Positions 1 through 8,529 of a DNA stretch of 64,000 nt are shown here, one piece after another. Numbering within the stretch: the stretch's first letter is position 1; the number at the start of each line of letters is the position of its first letter. The DNA lies in the NCBI GenBank assembly GCA_903893745.1, contig CAITNF010000011.1, forward strand, positions 1 through 64,000, in the 5' to 3' direction. The DNA comes from an uncultured Actinomycetes bacterium (GTDB lineage: Bacteria > Actinomycetota > Acidimicrobiia > Acidimicrobiales > RAAP-2). The notes below the pieces were generated by a model. The model searched no databases. It worked only from the letters and a program-made list of their open reading frames with translations, and was not told the DNA's origin. A program made the translations under genes and the position numbers.

Positions 1-3000
1 CGCGAGTCCAGTCAACGTCAGATCGCTGAAGGTCGCAACGCCGCCAACGGCATTGACGCCCGCGGCGCTCGGGCCACCCAGCGTTGCTCCCGACGACGTG
101 ACGGTTATGAGGTTGGTGTCGGAAGTGACGAGGTTGCCACCAATATCTTGAATCGCCACGGTCACCGTCCCAAGTCCAGCTCCGCTGGTATTGAGAACCG
201 GTGGACTCTGCGTCACTACCAATTTGCCAGCCGCGCCAATACTGAGCGTTATTGGATTTGAAGATGTCGAGATCAGATTCGTACTGGAAAAATTCAAGGT
301 GTAGGGGCCACCACTGATGAGTCCCGATAAAAAGAGCGACGAAAACGTCGCAATGCTGTTCACGGCGGACGTGCTTAAGGTGCCAGTAACGGTTCCACTG
401 CTCGAGGCAGTCACCGTGACTGTCGCGGTACTACCCGCAACAAAGTTGCCCCCAAAGTCTTCAACGGTCACTGCGATTGGTGTCGCCAGTGACGCCACCG
501 CTGTTCCGTCGACGTAGCTACCGGGCAGTGGCTGGGTCGTTACCCCGAGTTCGGCTGGAGCGCCCAGCACCACCCCAAACCCATTCGACTGAACCGAGAA
601 GTTGCTTTGACCTACCAGAGTTGAAAAAATCAGTTTGTACAACGTTGCCGGCGAGGTAATAAGTCCACCAGCCAGCAGAGTCGTAAAGGTCGCCACGCCA
701 TTAATGGTGGGCACGGAGATACCGCCCCCTAAGTGACCACCGGCAGTGATCGTGGCGGTGACCGTCGCGTTAGCGGTTGTCACGGGGTTGCCACTCACGT
801 CTTCAATAGCCACCGAAACATTCCCCGGTGACGTCCCATTGGCAATCGTCGTCGCCGGCTGGACCAGGATGCCGATTTTGTTGATGGCGCCGGGCGTCAG
901 CGTGATGGACGCCGACTTCGCTGACGAAAGTCCGGAATCGGTAAAGGTCAACGAGAAGGGGCCATTGGCAATGAGACCGGTCAACGTGAGATTCGTGAAC
1001 GTCGCGACACCACCGACGGCGTTCACCACCAGCGTCCCGCCAAGCGTTGCCAATGCCCCGGTTACCGAGGCCGTGACCCTGGTGGTGTTGGTCGTAATGG
1101 CGTTGCCACCGAAGTCCTGGATGGCAACTTTCACCGTTCCAAGGGAACCACCGTTAACAAGGGTTCCCACTGGTTGAATCGTCACTCCGAGTTTCACCGC
1201 AGTGCCAATGGTGATCGTGATCGCGGCCGAAGTGACGGGAACCAACGTTCCATCACTAAACACTAAGTTGAAGGGGTTATTGGCGGTCAGTCCCGTCAGT
1301 GTCAGATTGGTAAAGGTCGCGTAGCCCGAGACGACGGTTGCGGTGAAGGCCGTGCCACCCAACAGGCCGCCCTTGGTCGCACTTACCGTCACCGTTGAAG
1401 AATCAGATGCAACCAAATTCCCACCAACGTCGAGAACTTTGACCGAGACCGTTCCCACCGTGGCCCCATTAATAATGGACGTTTTAGGGAGCTGGGCCGA
1501 GTTCATGACCAACTGGTAGGACGCTCCGAGGGTCAGGGTAATTGTGTTTGAAGTGACGGTGAGCGGCACTGAATTGATGGCGTCCGCAATGTCGGTGAAC
1601 ACCAGTGTGTACGAACCAGTAAGTCCCGTCAACGTCAAATTGCTAAAGGTCGCGACGCCGTTCACCAGGGTCACCGACGTGGTGCCACCCAAAGTCGCAC
1701 CGACCACGCTGACGCTGACTTGGGATGTGGCCGTGTAGACCGTCACTCCGAAACTGTCGACGACGCTAATCGCAATAGGGTTGAGCACCGCACCGTCAAC
1801 GGTGGTGCTCGACGGCGGCGTCGTTATCGTGAGGGCTGCCGGTATCGTCGTCGCTGAAAAGTTAGCGGACACCGTACTCGCATAGAGCGACCCCGTGTCG
1901 GTGAAGGTTAAGTAATACTGCGTGCGTGAGTCCGCCACCAGCGTGATGCCACTAAACGTGGCGACTCCATTTACCACGTAAACGGTCACTGAAGCACCAC
2001 TTACGCCGTTCACGATCAAGCTCGGTGCTAGGAACGCCGGATCAGAATTTACTGCCGTGATGGTCATGACCAGTTGGTCGGCGTTGTCGGTAGTCACAAT
2101 ATTTCCACTGGCGTCAGTGACCGCTGCAGCGATGGTCGACAGGACTGCCCCACTAGCTGTTGACGACGCTGGCGCAGTGGTAATCACGATTTTTGTCGCC
2201 GCTCCCGGATTGAGGGCAACGCTCAAGGTCGTTGAAAGCGTGCCCGCAGTAAAGGTCAACGTCTTTGGCGAACCAGTCGCGGTCAAGGTTAAATCGCTGA
2301 ACGTTGCCACACCGGCTACCGCAGCCTTAGAAGTGGTGCCACCAAGTATCGCCGGTGCTGGAACGCTCACCGCCACCAACGCAGTTTGAGCGATGACGAC
2401 GTTGCCACCAATATCTTCGAACGAGACTGCCACGGTGCCAATCGAGCCACCGTTCGTCACTGGTCCCGACGGCGACGTGGTCGTCACTAGTTGCGTAGCG
2501 GTACCTACGGTCAACGTAAAGGCACTCGATGACGCGGACGTTACTGCCGGCTTGCCTTGCACGGCGAAGCTGATTGAATACGTCGAAGTAGTGAGTCCCT
2601 TCAGCGCCAACGCCGAGAACGTCGCCACGCCACTTGCCGCGGTGGCCGTCGTCGTGCTCGTCGCCGTAAACGTAGCCCCGGTTACTGTGGCCACGACCAC
2701 GTCAGTCGAGTCGGTCGTTAGGACGTTGCCGCTCACGTCTTGCAGGGAGACCTTGATCTGACCCAACGTGGCGCCATCGACAACCGTGAGTCCAGCACCA
2801 CTTGGCTGGGTCGTAACCGCCAGCTTCGTTAGCCCTCCAGCTTGAATGACAATGGCCGTCGACGACGTCGCCGTCAGCGGCGAGTCGGTGAAGTTAAGCG
2901 TGTAAGAACCAGTCGCCGCCGTAAGTGTCAAGTTCGAGAAGTTGGCGTACCCCGCGGTGACGGCACCCACAACCGCGCTGAGAGTTCCGCCCAAAGTTCC

Positions 3001-3900
3001 GCTCGAGGCCGTAACGCTGACAGTCGAGGTATCACTGGTTACGACGTTGCCACCAGAGTCCTGCACCGCCACCGTTACCGTCCCGAGCGAACCACCATTG
3101 GCTACTGGCGAGGTCGGATTCGTTCCCATTGCCAACTTGGCCGCAGCGCCCACCGTGATAGTGATAGCGCCCGACTGAACGTTCACGGTCCCAGAAGTGA
3201 AGGTAATTTTTGGAGCAGCTGAAGTCAGACCAGAAATTCCAAGATTTGAGAATGCCGCGACTCCGGAACTATTTAGCGCAACGGTGAGCGTACTCGCAGC
3301 GGTAAAAGTTGCACCCGAAATCGATGCGACGACGTTGCCACTCGTCACGAGGTTCGCCGCCGAGTCTTTCGCGGTCACGCTGAAGGTTCCAATGGTGGCA
3401 CCACTGGCTACCGAAAGCGAACCGGGAGATGCGAGAGTCAAGCTGCTCACTACTCCGAACCCCAAGGTGAACGTCGACGATGAGACTGAGGTCAAACCAG
3501 TTTCGCTAAACTGAATTACGTACGAGCCAGCAGTACCGGTAATAGTGAAGCCCGTAAAGGTTGCCAGTCCCGTCGCGCTAGAAAACGTGGCACTCGCAGG
3601 ACTCAGTGCGCCGGACGTAGTTGGCCCCGATGAGACCGTGGCCGCCACGGTGCCCGAAGGATTGAGCACCACGTTGCTGTTTGCGTCCTTTGCGCCGATC
3701 ACGGGGACCGTCGTGAATGCCACACCACTCTGTGGAGAAGTTGGCGCTGGCGTGTTTTGAATATAGAGACTCGATACCGTCGTAATCTTGATTACGACGG
3801 TGACAATGCTTGAGTTGACGTTATTGGCGAAACTAAGTGTGTACGAAGTCCCATTGGTACCCGTAAGAGTGAGTCCAGTGAAGGTCGCGAAGAAACAATA
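1..3900 (-). repeat. About 12-13 tandem Ig-like domain repeats of ~315-345 bp
   Basis: The segment encoding GVATFxNLTLTG recurs near 12, 327, 670, 985, 1300, 1630, 1940, 2285, 2605, 2925, 3235, 3545 and 3870, a spacing of about 310-345 bp. Between these sites a second recurring segment encodes VxDxxGNxVT. The copies are diverged at the DNA level, so they look like old domain duplications, not recent tandem amplification. The spacing is approximate because it was read by eye. Confidence 0.75.
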
Positions 3901-4308
3901 GTTAGTACCACCGGCATTGCACGTGACGCCGTTGAATGCAGTGCCGTTAGCAACTCTGGTCGAGGTGGTAACGGCGGTCGTCGAACTTAAGGATCCGCCG
4001 GCTCCCACGGTGATCGATGGTGTCACCGTATAAGTCGAGCTCGCGGTGCAATTTGGGTTTCCACCGGTACAAACACCCTCAATCGCCACGTAGAATGTCG
4101 GCAGAGCCACCGCCGAAACGGCATACAGTGTCGACGCAGGAGTCACCAGGGTCGTTCCATTCGTCGAACCCAAAGTCATTTGCGAAGTTCCGGCCGGCGC
4201 GGCGGCCGAAGCTGGCAGCATCATTCCCACGAGAGCGAGCGCCGACACCACCGCAACTGTCGTAAGCCCAGTAATAATTTTGCGCAGCGAAGTAGACAGT
4301 ATTGGCAT
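1..4308 (-). CDS. Giant secreted Ig-like repeat protein, N-terminal part (3' end outside window)
   Basis: An open minus-strand frame runs from the left window edge to an ATG at 4308, about 1436 codons without its C terminus. The frame at the edge agrees with the frame of the start. The N terminus is a clear signal peptide: basic start (STSLRKIITG), a hydrophobic core (VAVVSALALVGMMLP) and an ASAAA cleavage region. After it come about a dozen domains of roughly 105 residues with recurring GVATFxxLxLTG and AIxDxxGNxV motifs, resembling bacterial Ig-like (Big_1, invasin-type) domains. It is probably a secreted or surface-bound adhesin-like protein; no anchor can be seen because the C terminus is missing. 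In-frame ATGs at 4329 and 4353 are alternative starts; none has a strong Shine-Dalgarno site. Function beyond surface exposure is unknown. Confidence 0.85.
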   Translation of the reverse strand, partial: MPILSTSLRKIITGLTTVAVVSALALVGMMLPASAAAPAGTSQMTLGSTNGTTLVTPASTLYAVSAVALPTFYVAIEGVCTGGNPNCTASSTYTVTPSITVGAGGSLSSTTAVTTSTRVANGTAFNGVTCNAGGTNYCFFATFTGLTLTGTNGTSYTLSFANNVNSSIVTVVIKITTVSSLYIQNTPAPTSPQSGVAFTTVPVIGAKDANSNVVLNPSGTVAATVSSGPTTSGALSPASATFSSATGLATFTGFTITGTAGSYVIQFSETGLTSVSSSTFTLGFGVVSSLTLASPGSLSVASGATIGTFSVTAKDSAANLVTSGNVVASISGATFTAASTLTVALNSSGVAAFSNLGISGLTSAAPKITFTSGTVNVQSGAITITVGAAAKLAMGTNPTSPVANGGSLGTVTVAVQDSGGNVVTSDTSTVSVTASSGTLGGTLSAVVGAVTAGYANFSNLTLTAATGSYTLNFTDSPLTATSSTAIVIQAGGLTKLAVTTQPSGAGLTVVDGATLGQIKVSLQDVSGNVLTTDSTDVVVATVTGATFTATSTTTATAASGVATFSALALKGLTTSTYSISFAVQGKPAVTSASSSAFTLTVGTATQLVTTTSPSGPVTNGGSIGTVAVSFEDIGGNVVIAQTALVAVSVPAPAILGGTTSKAAVAGVATFSDLTLTATGSPKTLTFTAGTLSTTLSVALNPGAATKIVITTAPASSTASGAVLSTIAAAVTDASGNIVTTDNADQLVMTITAVNSDPAFLAPSLIVNGVSGASVTVYVVNGVATFSGITLVADSRTQYYLTFTDTGSLYASTVSANFSATTIPAALTITTPPSSTTVDGAVLNPIAISVVDSFGVTVYTATSQVSVSVVGATLGGTTSVTLVNGVATFSNLTLTGLTGSYTLVFTDIADAINSVPLTVTSNTITLTLGASYQLVMNSAQLPKTSIINGATVGTVSVKVLDVGGNLVASDSSTVTVSATKGGLLGGTAFTATVVSGYATFTNLTLTGLTANNPFNLVFSDGTLVPVTSAAITITIGTAVKLGVTIQPVGTLVNGGSLGTVKVAIQDFGGNAITTNTTRVTASVTGALATLGGTLVVNAVGGVATFTNLTLTGLIANGPFSLTFTDSGLSSAKSASITLTPGAINKIGILVQPATTIANGTSPGNVSVAIEDVSGNPVTTANATVTATITAGGHLGGGISVPTINGVATFTTLLAGGLITSPATLYKLIFSTLVGQSNFSVQSNGFGVVLGAPAELGVTTQPLPGSYVDGTAVASLATPIAVTVEDFGGNFVAGSTATVTVTASSSGTVTGTLSTSAVNSIATFSSLFLSGLISGGPYTLNFSSTNLISTSSNPITLSIGAAGKLVVTQSPPVLNTSGAGLGTVTVAIQDIGGNLVTSDTNLITVTSSGATLGGPSAAGVNAVGGVATFSDLTLTGLA

Positions 4309-4329
4309 AGAAATACTGGCGACCCCCAT

Positions 4330-4826
4330 TTCAAAGATTTCTCGGATGCGCATATCGAGTTACGCCATGCTAATTAGGGTTTCTTTGGAAATTCCTAGTA
4401 ATTTTCGGAGTTGAGGGACAATTTTGACGAAATATAGGCTTCGATGAGCTGGGAGTCCCTGACGTGTGAGGGACTACTCTGTCCAGCCGATCCCTAACTT
4501 TCCGTGTGAACGTTCCCCATTTGATCGCTAAACGACCAAGTCCCTGGCTACGCCTGGTCAATTGAACTAGCAATTCGCGGCGGCCAGAGGCCCACAACTC
4601 TTGGAGACCAGCAAAGCTCGTCACCACTCTCGTGAGCTTGATTACCCGCGCATAATGGCCAGGGTCGGCCCATTCGATTGCCACGATTAGCAGAGTCCGC
4701 GTCGAATCAAGTTAGACGATTTCGTTGGCTCGCTCCATGGCGGAAGGTCCCCAGAGAGTGCGCGACCGCGCCAGTGCATTTGTTGACTTTTGCCATTGCT
4801 CACACAACAAACCAAAAGTCCGTGAG
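4330..4826. other. Intergenic stretch, no convincing gene
   Basis: About 500 bp between the repeat protein and the next oxidoreductase. A minus-strand frame of 104 codons (4370-4684, GTG start) has no ribosome binding site and no recognisable motif, so I do not call it a gene. A perfect 7-bp hairpin (AGTCCCT at 4454-4460, AGGGACT at 4469-4475) has no following T-run. The region probably holds the promoter of the repeat protein; a TAGCAT hexamer lies on the minus strand just upstream of the 4353 ATG. Confidence 0.4.
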
Positions 4827-5771
4827 TTACGGGTGTTGTGCGATGGAGTCGAGAATGGCGGCCACGCGAATTGAATCTGCCCGAGAGACAATCCAGCCAC
4901 TGTCGCCCTCAATTACTCCGCTGACGTTCTCCACCATTTCCACAAATGCATTGGTGACGGGGAACTCTTCACGCACATTATTCACCAGTATGGAACTGGT
5001 TTCGTTCCATGTGGTGAACGACTCGCCCACTTCGGTGCTGATCTGCCCGTGCGATCCCCGCACAATGAACTGTTGATGGCTCGGCAGCGCGAAAGAACTT
5101 ACCGAGTGGGCGGTGATGTTGTTATTGATGCGCACTCGGAGATCAGTTGTTAGGTCAATGCCCGTTGGCCCGATGGTGCGTTCAAGTTGCGTAATGGAGA
5201 GATCAGCGGCGCCTTGAGTGAGTGCAACCCACGCGTGCACTTGGTAACCGCCCACATCCAGTAACGCTCCCCCACCCATTGCTGGGTTGAGTCGATAGTT
5301 GTCGGTCATTTCCGAGATGAAGGTGAACGCTGTCTCGATGTGCTCGATGACGCCAATTTCTCCACTGGTAACGAGTTGAACCATGCGAGCAAAACGTGGA
5401 TGCCATCGGCCCCACACTGCTTCAACGAGTAGCCGGTCGTGGAGCGTCGCAGCTTCAAACATGGCCGCTGTCTCGATTGCATTCATTCCAAGAGGTTTTT
5501 CACAGAGAACGTGCTTGCCGGCCTCGAGGGACTTCACTACCCATTCGCTATGTTGACTGTTCGACAAACTGATGTACACGGCATCAACATGTTCGTCGGC
5601 TAAGAGGTCGTCATACGTTGCGTGCACTCGTTCGGGTTCAAGAGTCGAAGACCGTTGCTCCTCGCGACTGGCGGCGGCGTAGAGGGTGGCACCGCGCGAT
5701 TTGTGCACAGCCGGGGCTAGGCCACGAATGGCCACAAAGCCAGCGCCGAGAAAACCCCAATTAACTGCCAC
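4827..5771 (-). CDS. Gfo/Idh/MocA family oxidoreductase
   Basis: A 314-residue NAD(P)-dependent dehydrogenase-like protein. The N-terminal Rossmann fold begins with GFLGAGFVAIRGLAPAV, the family signature CEKPLGMNA follows near residue 90, and the C-terminal half has the usual substrate-binding alpha/beta domain with GGGALLDVGGYQVHAW. Family members oxidise or reduce sugars, polyols or biliverdin-like substrates; the substrate here cannot be read from sequence. The start is GTG at 5771, three bases after the stop of a second Gfo/Idh/MocA gene upstream, so the two are almost certainly co-transcribed. Two paralogues in one operon suggest sequential or heteromeric use on one sugar-type substrate, which is inference. 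Confidence 0.88.
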   Translation of the reverse strand: MAVNWGFLGAGFVAIRGLAPAVHKSRGATLYAAASREEQRSSTLEPERVHATYDDLLADEHVDAVYISLSNSQHSEWVVKSLEAGKHVLCEKPLGMNAIETAAMFEAATLHDRLLVEAVWGRWHPRFARMVQLVTSGEIGVIEHIETAFTFISEMTDNYRLNPAMGGGALLDVGGYQVHAWVALTQGAADLSITQLERTIGPTGIDLTTDLRVRINNNITAHSVSSFALPSHQQFIVRGSHGQISTEVGESFTTWNETSSILVNNVREEFPVTNAFVEMVENVSGVIEGDSGWIVSRADSIRVAAILDSIAQHP

Positions 5772-5774
5772 TGG

Positions 5775-6803
5775 CTACGACCGACGAAGCACTGGTGTCA
5801 CGGGCAATGCGTTTTGCAGAGCTGACTGTTCGGCCGCTTGCATAATTGCCACAACATTGCGAGATTGCAGCGCGTTCACTTCCATCGCAACGCCATTGTT
5901 AAGGTGCTCGACAATTGAGCGATGGAATTCGTGCGGCTCGAGCGGTAGTAGTGGTGCCGTGCGCGAAGTTCCGTCAACGTGATGCACAGTCACAATCGCG
6001 GGTAAGTCGGCAACCGCCGGTTCGCCCGCCAAGTCCCAGTCACCAGTAATTGCCCCTGTGGTACCCAGGACGTAGAACTTTGGCTTGCGAGCAGCAGCGA
6101 GATCGGAATGAACAAACGTTGCTTGCTTACCTGACGAAAAGGTCACGGTGACGTGTGCGTGGTCAGCATTCGTGGCGTGGGTCCAAACGCGCTTGTGGTT
6201 TTGTCCACTGACGTGGGCAACATCATCGGGGATGATGTTCAGAATCTGATCAATGAAATGGCTACCCCAATCGAAAATTGCCCCACCAGATACTTCAGCG
6301 TTCGAGTGCCAATAATCGCACGGCTGTGAATAACCGCCGACAAAACTGTCGTAATGGTAGACGTCGCCAATTTCACCAGAACGAATGATTTGACGCATCG
6401 TCACAAAATCTTGATCAAATCTGCGGTTTTGATACACCACTAACATGAGATTTTTTTCTGATGCCAGTAGGATCAATTCATCGCACTGATCAGCAGTGAG
6501 CGCCATTGGCTTTTCCAGGACTACATGAATGCCTCGGCGTAGTGACTCCTTGGCCCATTGATAGTGGCTGTTAGGTGGAGTGGAAATCACCACAAGGTCA
6601 AGGAGGCCCGAATCCAGCATTTCACTGGCATCGCTGAAGGCGGTGGCCTGCGGAGCCAGTTGCAGTGCCGCTTCGACACGTTGTGGATTAGTGTCACACA
6701 CCGCCAAAAGTTCGAGACCAACTGTGTGTTGAACTGCTTGGTTGTGTTCATGTCCGATTGCCCCGTAGGCAAGGAGACCGACGCGAATGGTGCGTGTTTC
6801 CAT
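5775..6803 (-). CDS. Gfo/Idh/MocA family oxidoreductase
   Basis: A 342-residue dehydrogenase-like protein, first gene of a two-gene operon. The Rossmann motif GLLAYGAIGHEHNQAV is near the N terminus, the signature VLEKPMALTADQ follows near residue 95, and the C-terminal domain contains GGAIFDWGSHFIDQIL. The frame extends upstream to a GTG at 6854, but those 17 residues are unlike the family, which normally starts just before the glycine motif; ATG 6803 is also preceded by TACACT with an 8-nt gap, a likely leaderless promoter. The substrate is unknown. It is clearly a paralogue of the downstream gene but the two are diverged. Confidence 0.88.
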   Translation of the reverse strand: METRTIRVGLLAYGAIGHEHNQAVQHTVGLELLAVCDTNPQRVEAALQLAPQATAFSDASEMLDSGLLDLVVISTPPNSHYQWAKESLRRGIHVVLEKPMALTADQCDELILLASEKNLMLVVYQNRRFDQDFVTMRQIIRSGEIGDVYHYDSFVGGYSQPCDYWHSNAEVSGGAIFDWGSHFIDQILNIIPDDVAHVSGQNHKRVWTHATNADHAHVTVTFSSGKQATFVHSDLAAARKPKFYVLGTTGAITGDWDLAGEPAVADLPAIVTVHHVDGTSRTAPLLPLEPHEFHRSIVEHLNNGVAMEVNALQSRNVVAIMQAAEQSALQNALPVTPVLRRS

Positions 6804-6811
6804 AGGTAACG

Positions 6812-6817
6812 AGTGTA
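6812..6817 (-). promoter_or_regulatory. Probable -10 element of the dehydrogenase operon
   Basis: TACACT lies 8 nt upstream of the ATG at 6803 on the minus strand. The match to TANNNT and the distance suggest transcription starting at or near the start codon. No convincing -35 box is seen. Confidence 0.45.
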
Positions 6818-7149
6818 AGTGTAATTGCAGAATTGGAAACACCAGCTGTTTCACGTGTCATCAACGTCGGACTCGTGTTTCGTGGTCGCAATGATGGGGC
6901 GACCGAGCCGAGCCCGCGAATAGCAAGACCAGTAGGGCACAATCTCCAGCGCATGGGCAGCGGGTACCTGCGTCCTTCGACTCGAGATGTTTGGAACGTC
7001 TCGCGCCACGGGGTGACTCTTCGGTGGAGCCAAAATCAGTAGATTCGCTCTCGTGCCGACCCTCTACAACAGCAGTCCAGATACAGCACTAGATCTGAAA
7101 ATTATGCCACAATAGTGGGAGTTCGAGATAAAAAAGGTTGTAGCTGATA
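6818..7149. other. Divergent intergenic region, no gene recognised
   Basis: About 330 bp between the dehydrogenase operon and the ion channel gene, which point away from each other. Short overlapping frames on both strands show no protein-like features. The part next to 7150 is A/T-rich and should contain the channel promoter; I cannot place a confident -35/-10 pair. No strong hairpin or direct repeat is seen. Confidence 0.4.
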
Positions 7150-8244
7150 ATGAATACGCGAATTTCAAAGTCGGTCCGTACTATGTGGCGAACGTTACCG
7201 GTGGTCGCGCTCACCTCTGTGATGGGCTTGTCGTTCTCGTTGGCTCTGTTTTCGAGCAGCGCCCAGGCCGATCAGCCATTGAGTTCCAAAGTTGTAGTCA
7301 ACCACCCCGATGGCACGTACGCCCCAGCTGGGGCACCGGCCAAGACCGCCGAAATTGTGACGGTTGGTATGTACGCGGTCAATGCATACGATATCGACAC
7401 GTCAGCAAACACCTTCCAGTTCAAGGGCTATATCTGGTTGCGCTGGAAGGGTCCGATTAATCCGGTCTCGACGATGGAGTTTGCTAACTCCGTTGAGGAG
7501 TGGGGGCTCACCGTTACCAATCTGACCGATAACCCTCTGAAGCTCGCCAACGGGTACCAGCTCCAGCAGATGCGGGTGCAGGGTCGATTCTTTGAACCGT
7601 ACAACCTTGCCAACTACCCGCTGGACAATCAGAAAATGCAGTTGACGCTGGAGGATACCGTCAACAACAACACTCAGATTGTGTACGTGCCCGATTCGTC
7701 GAACACGACCTGGGACTCACGTTTCAAAGTTCCGGGCTGGGATATCACGGGTTTGTCAGTCCAGTCGACGAATCACAACTACATTTCAAACCTGGGAGAT
7801 TCGACGTCGAAATACAATGTCTATTCGGCGCTGACCTTTTCGGTGGACATCACTCGCGCTGCCAACATGTTCTGGCTGAAGTTGATGTTGCCGCTCATCT
7901 TTGTGTTGATTACCAGTTGGCTCGCACTCCTTTTGAGTCCGAAATACACAGAAATCAGAACGGCCATGCCCGCGACGGCGTTGCTCACGACAGTGTTCTT
8001 GCAGCAGTCGTCCCTCGACGCCATCAAGGGCGTTTCGACGCTCACGCTGATGGACTTGGTCTACGTGGTGGCCTACGCCACCATCATTGTCACCTTCGGA
8101 CAAATAATTTGGGATAACCACCGGATCAAGGTAGATGCCGACGACGTCATCAAGAAAGTTGCGTATCACGACCGCGTGAGTTTCGCAATCCAGCTCGCCA
8201 CTACAATCGTCGTCTTTGTTGCGTTGCTGTTGACGCACCGGTAG
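7150..8244 (+). CDS. Pentameric ligand-gated ion channel (Cys-loop family, prokaryotic type)
   Basis: A 364-residue protein with the full layout of a pentameric ligand-gated channel. A signal peptide ends at about SAQA (residue 40). The extracellular beta-sandwich (about 65-235) has the conserved YPLDNQ (156-161) of the Cys-loop region, but the protein contains no cysteine, as in other bacterial members. Four membrane helices follow: M1 239-262, M2 268-290, M3 299-321, M4 343-361. In M2, aligned with GLIC, Glu268 falls at -2', Arg270 at 0', Thr276 at 6' and Leu279 at 9', the usual hydrophobic gate; a glutamate at this level suggests cation selectivity. Pro274 at 4' is unusual. The ligand is unknown. 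The gene stands alone with a terminator-like hairpin behind it. Start ATG at 7150; no strong ribosome binding site. Confidence 0.93.
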   Translation: MNTRISKSVRTMWRTLPVVALTSVMGLSFSLALFSSSAQADQPLSSKVVVNHPDGTYAPAGAPAKTAEIVTVGMYAVNAYDIDTSANTFQFKGYIWLRWKGPINPVSTMEFANSVEEWGLTVTNLTDNPLKLANGYQLQQMRVQGRFFEPYNLANYPLDNQKMQLTLEDTVNNNTQIVYVPDSSNTTWDSRFKVPGWDITGLSVQSTNHNYISNLGDSTSKYNVYSALTFSVDITRAANMFWLKLMLPLIFVLITSWLALLLSPKYTEIRTAMPATALLTTVFLQQSSLDAIKGVSTLTLMDLVYVVAYATIIVTFGQIIWDNHRIKVDADDVIKKVAYHDRVSFAIQLATTIVVFVALLLTHR

Positions 8245-8251
8245 CCTCGTC

Positions 8252-8289
8252 CAGCAGTGGGACTGGACTGGTTCGGTCCACTGCTGTTT
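8252..8289 (+). terminator. Probable terminator of the ion channel gene
   Basis: Eight bases after the channel stop, CAGCAGTGG (8252-8260) pairs with CCACTGCTG (8278-8286); the stem reaches 11 bp if one G is bulged. It is followed by only three T residues, so it is a weak intrinsic terminator. Confidence 0.5.
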
Positions 8290-8351
8290 GGACGCGTGAC
8301 GTATCAATCGCACTATCGATTGCGCGATGACTGCTGGAGATGTGTTCGTCG

Positions 8352-8374
8352 CGAAGTTCCAAAAAGGAACTTCG
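8352..8374 (-). terminator. Perfect hairpin just downstream of tRNA-Met
   Basis: CGAAGTTCC (8352-8360) and GGAACTTCG (8366-8374) form a perfect 9-bp stem around a five-base loop. On the minus strand it starts four bases after the encoded CCA end of the tRNA, so it probably ends or helps process the tRNA transcript. There is no T-run after the stem. Confidence 0.45.
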
Positions 8375-8378
8375 ATAT

Positions 8379-8455
<77 letters not shown>

Positions 8456-8529
8456 TTGGAATATTTACTCTAGCAGCCCCGCGAATAAGAGTTCACTGTG
8501 CCTCTCGGTCTCTCAATTCATACCGGAGT

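Noticed and set aside
317..3760. Many plus-strand frames of 60-145 codons with Val/Thr/Ala-rich sequence
   Set aside because: They are antisense to the minus-strand repeat protein, whose frame is open throughout with a signal peptide; their repeats mirror its domains.
4454..4475. Hairpin as terminator of either neighbour
   Set aside because: Seven base pairs and no T-run on either strand; it lies between the start of one minus-strand gene and the end of another without clear spacing.
4370..4684. Minus-strand frame of 104 codons
   Set aside because: GTG start without ribosome binding site or -10 box, no recognisable motif, ends in a Ser/Pro/Asn-rich tail; not enough support for a gene.
7786..8313. 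Minus-strand frame of 175 codons opposite the ion channel gene
   Set aside because: Low-complexity Arg/Gln-rich shadow of the channel's M1-M4 coding region with no family features.
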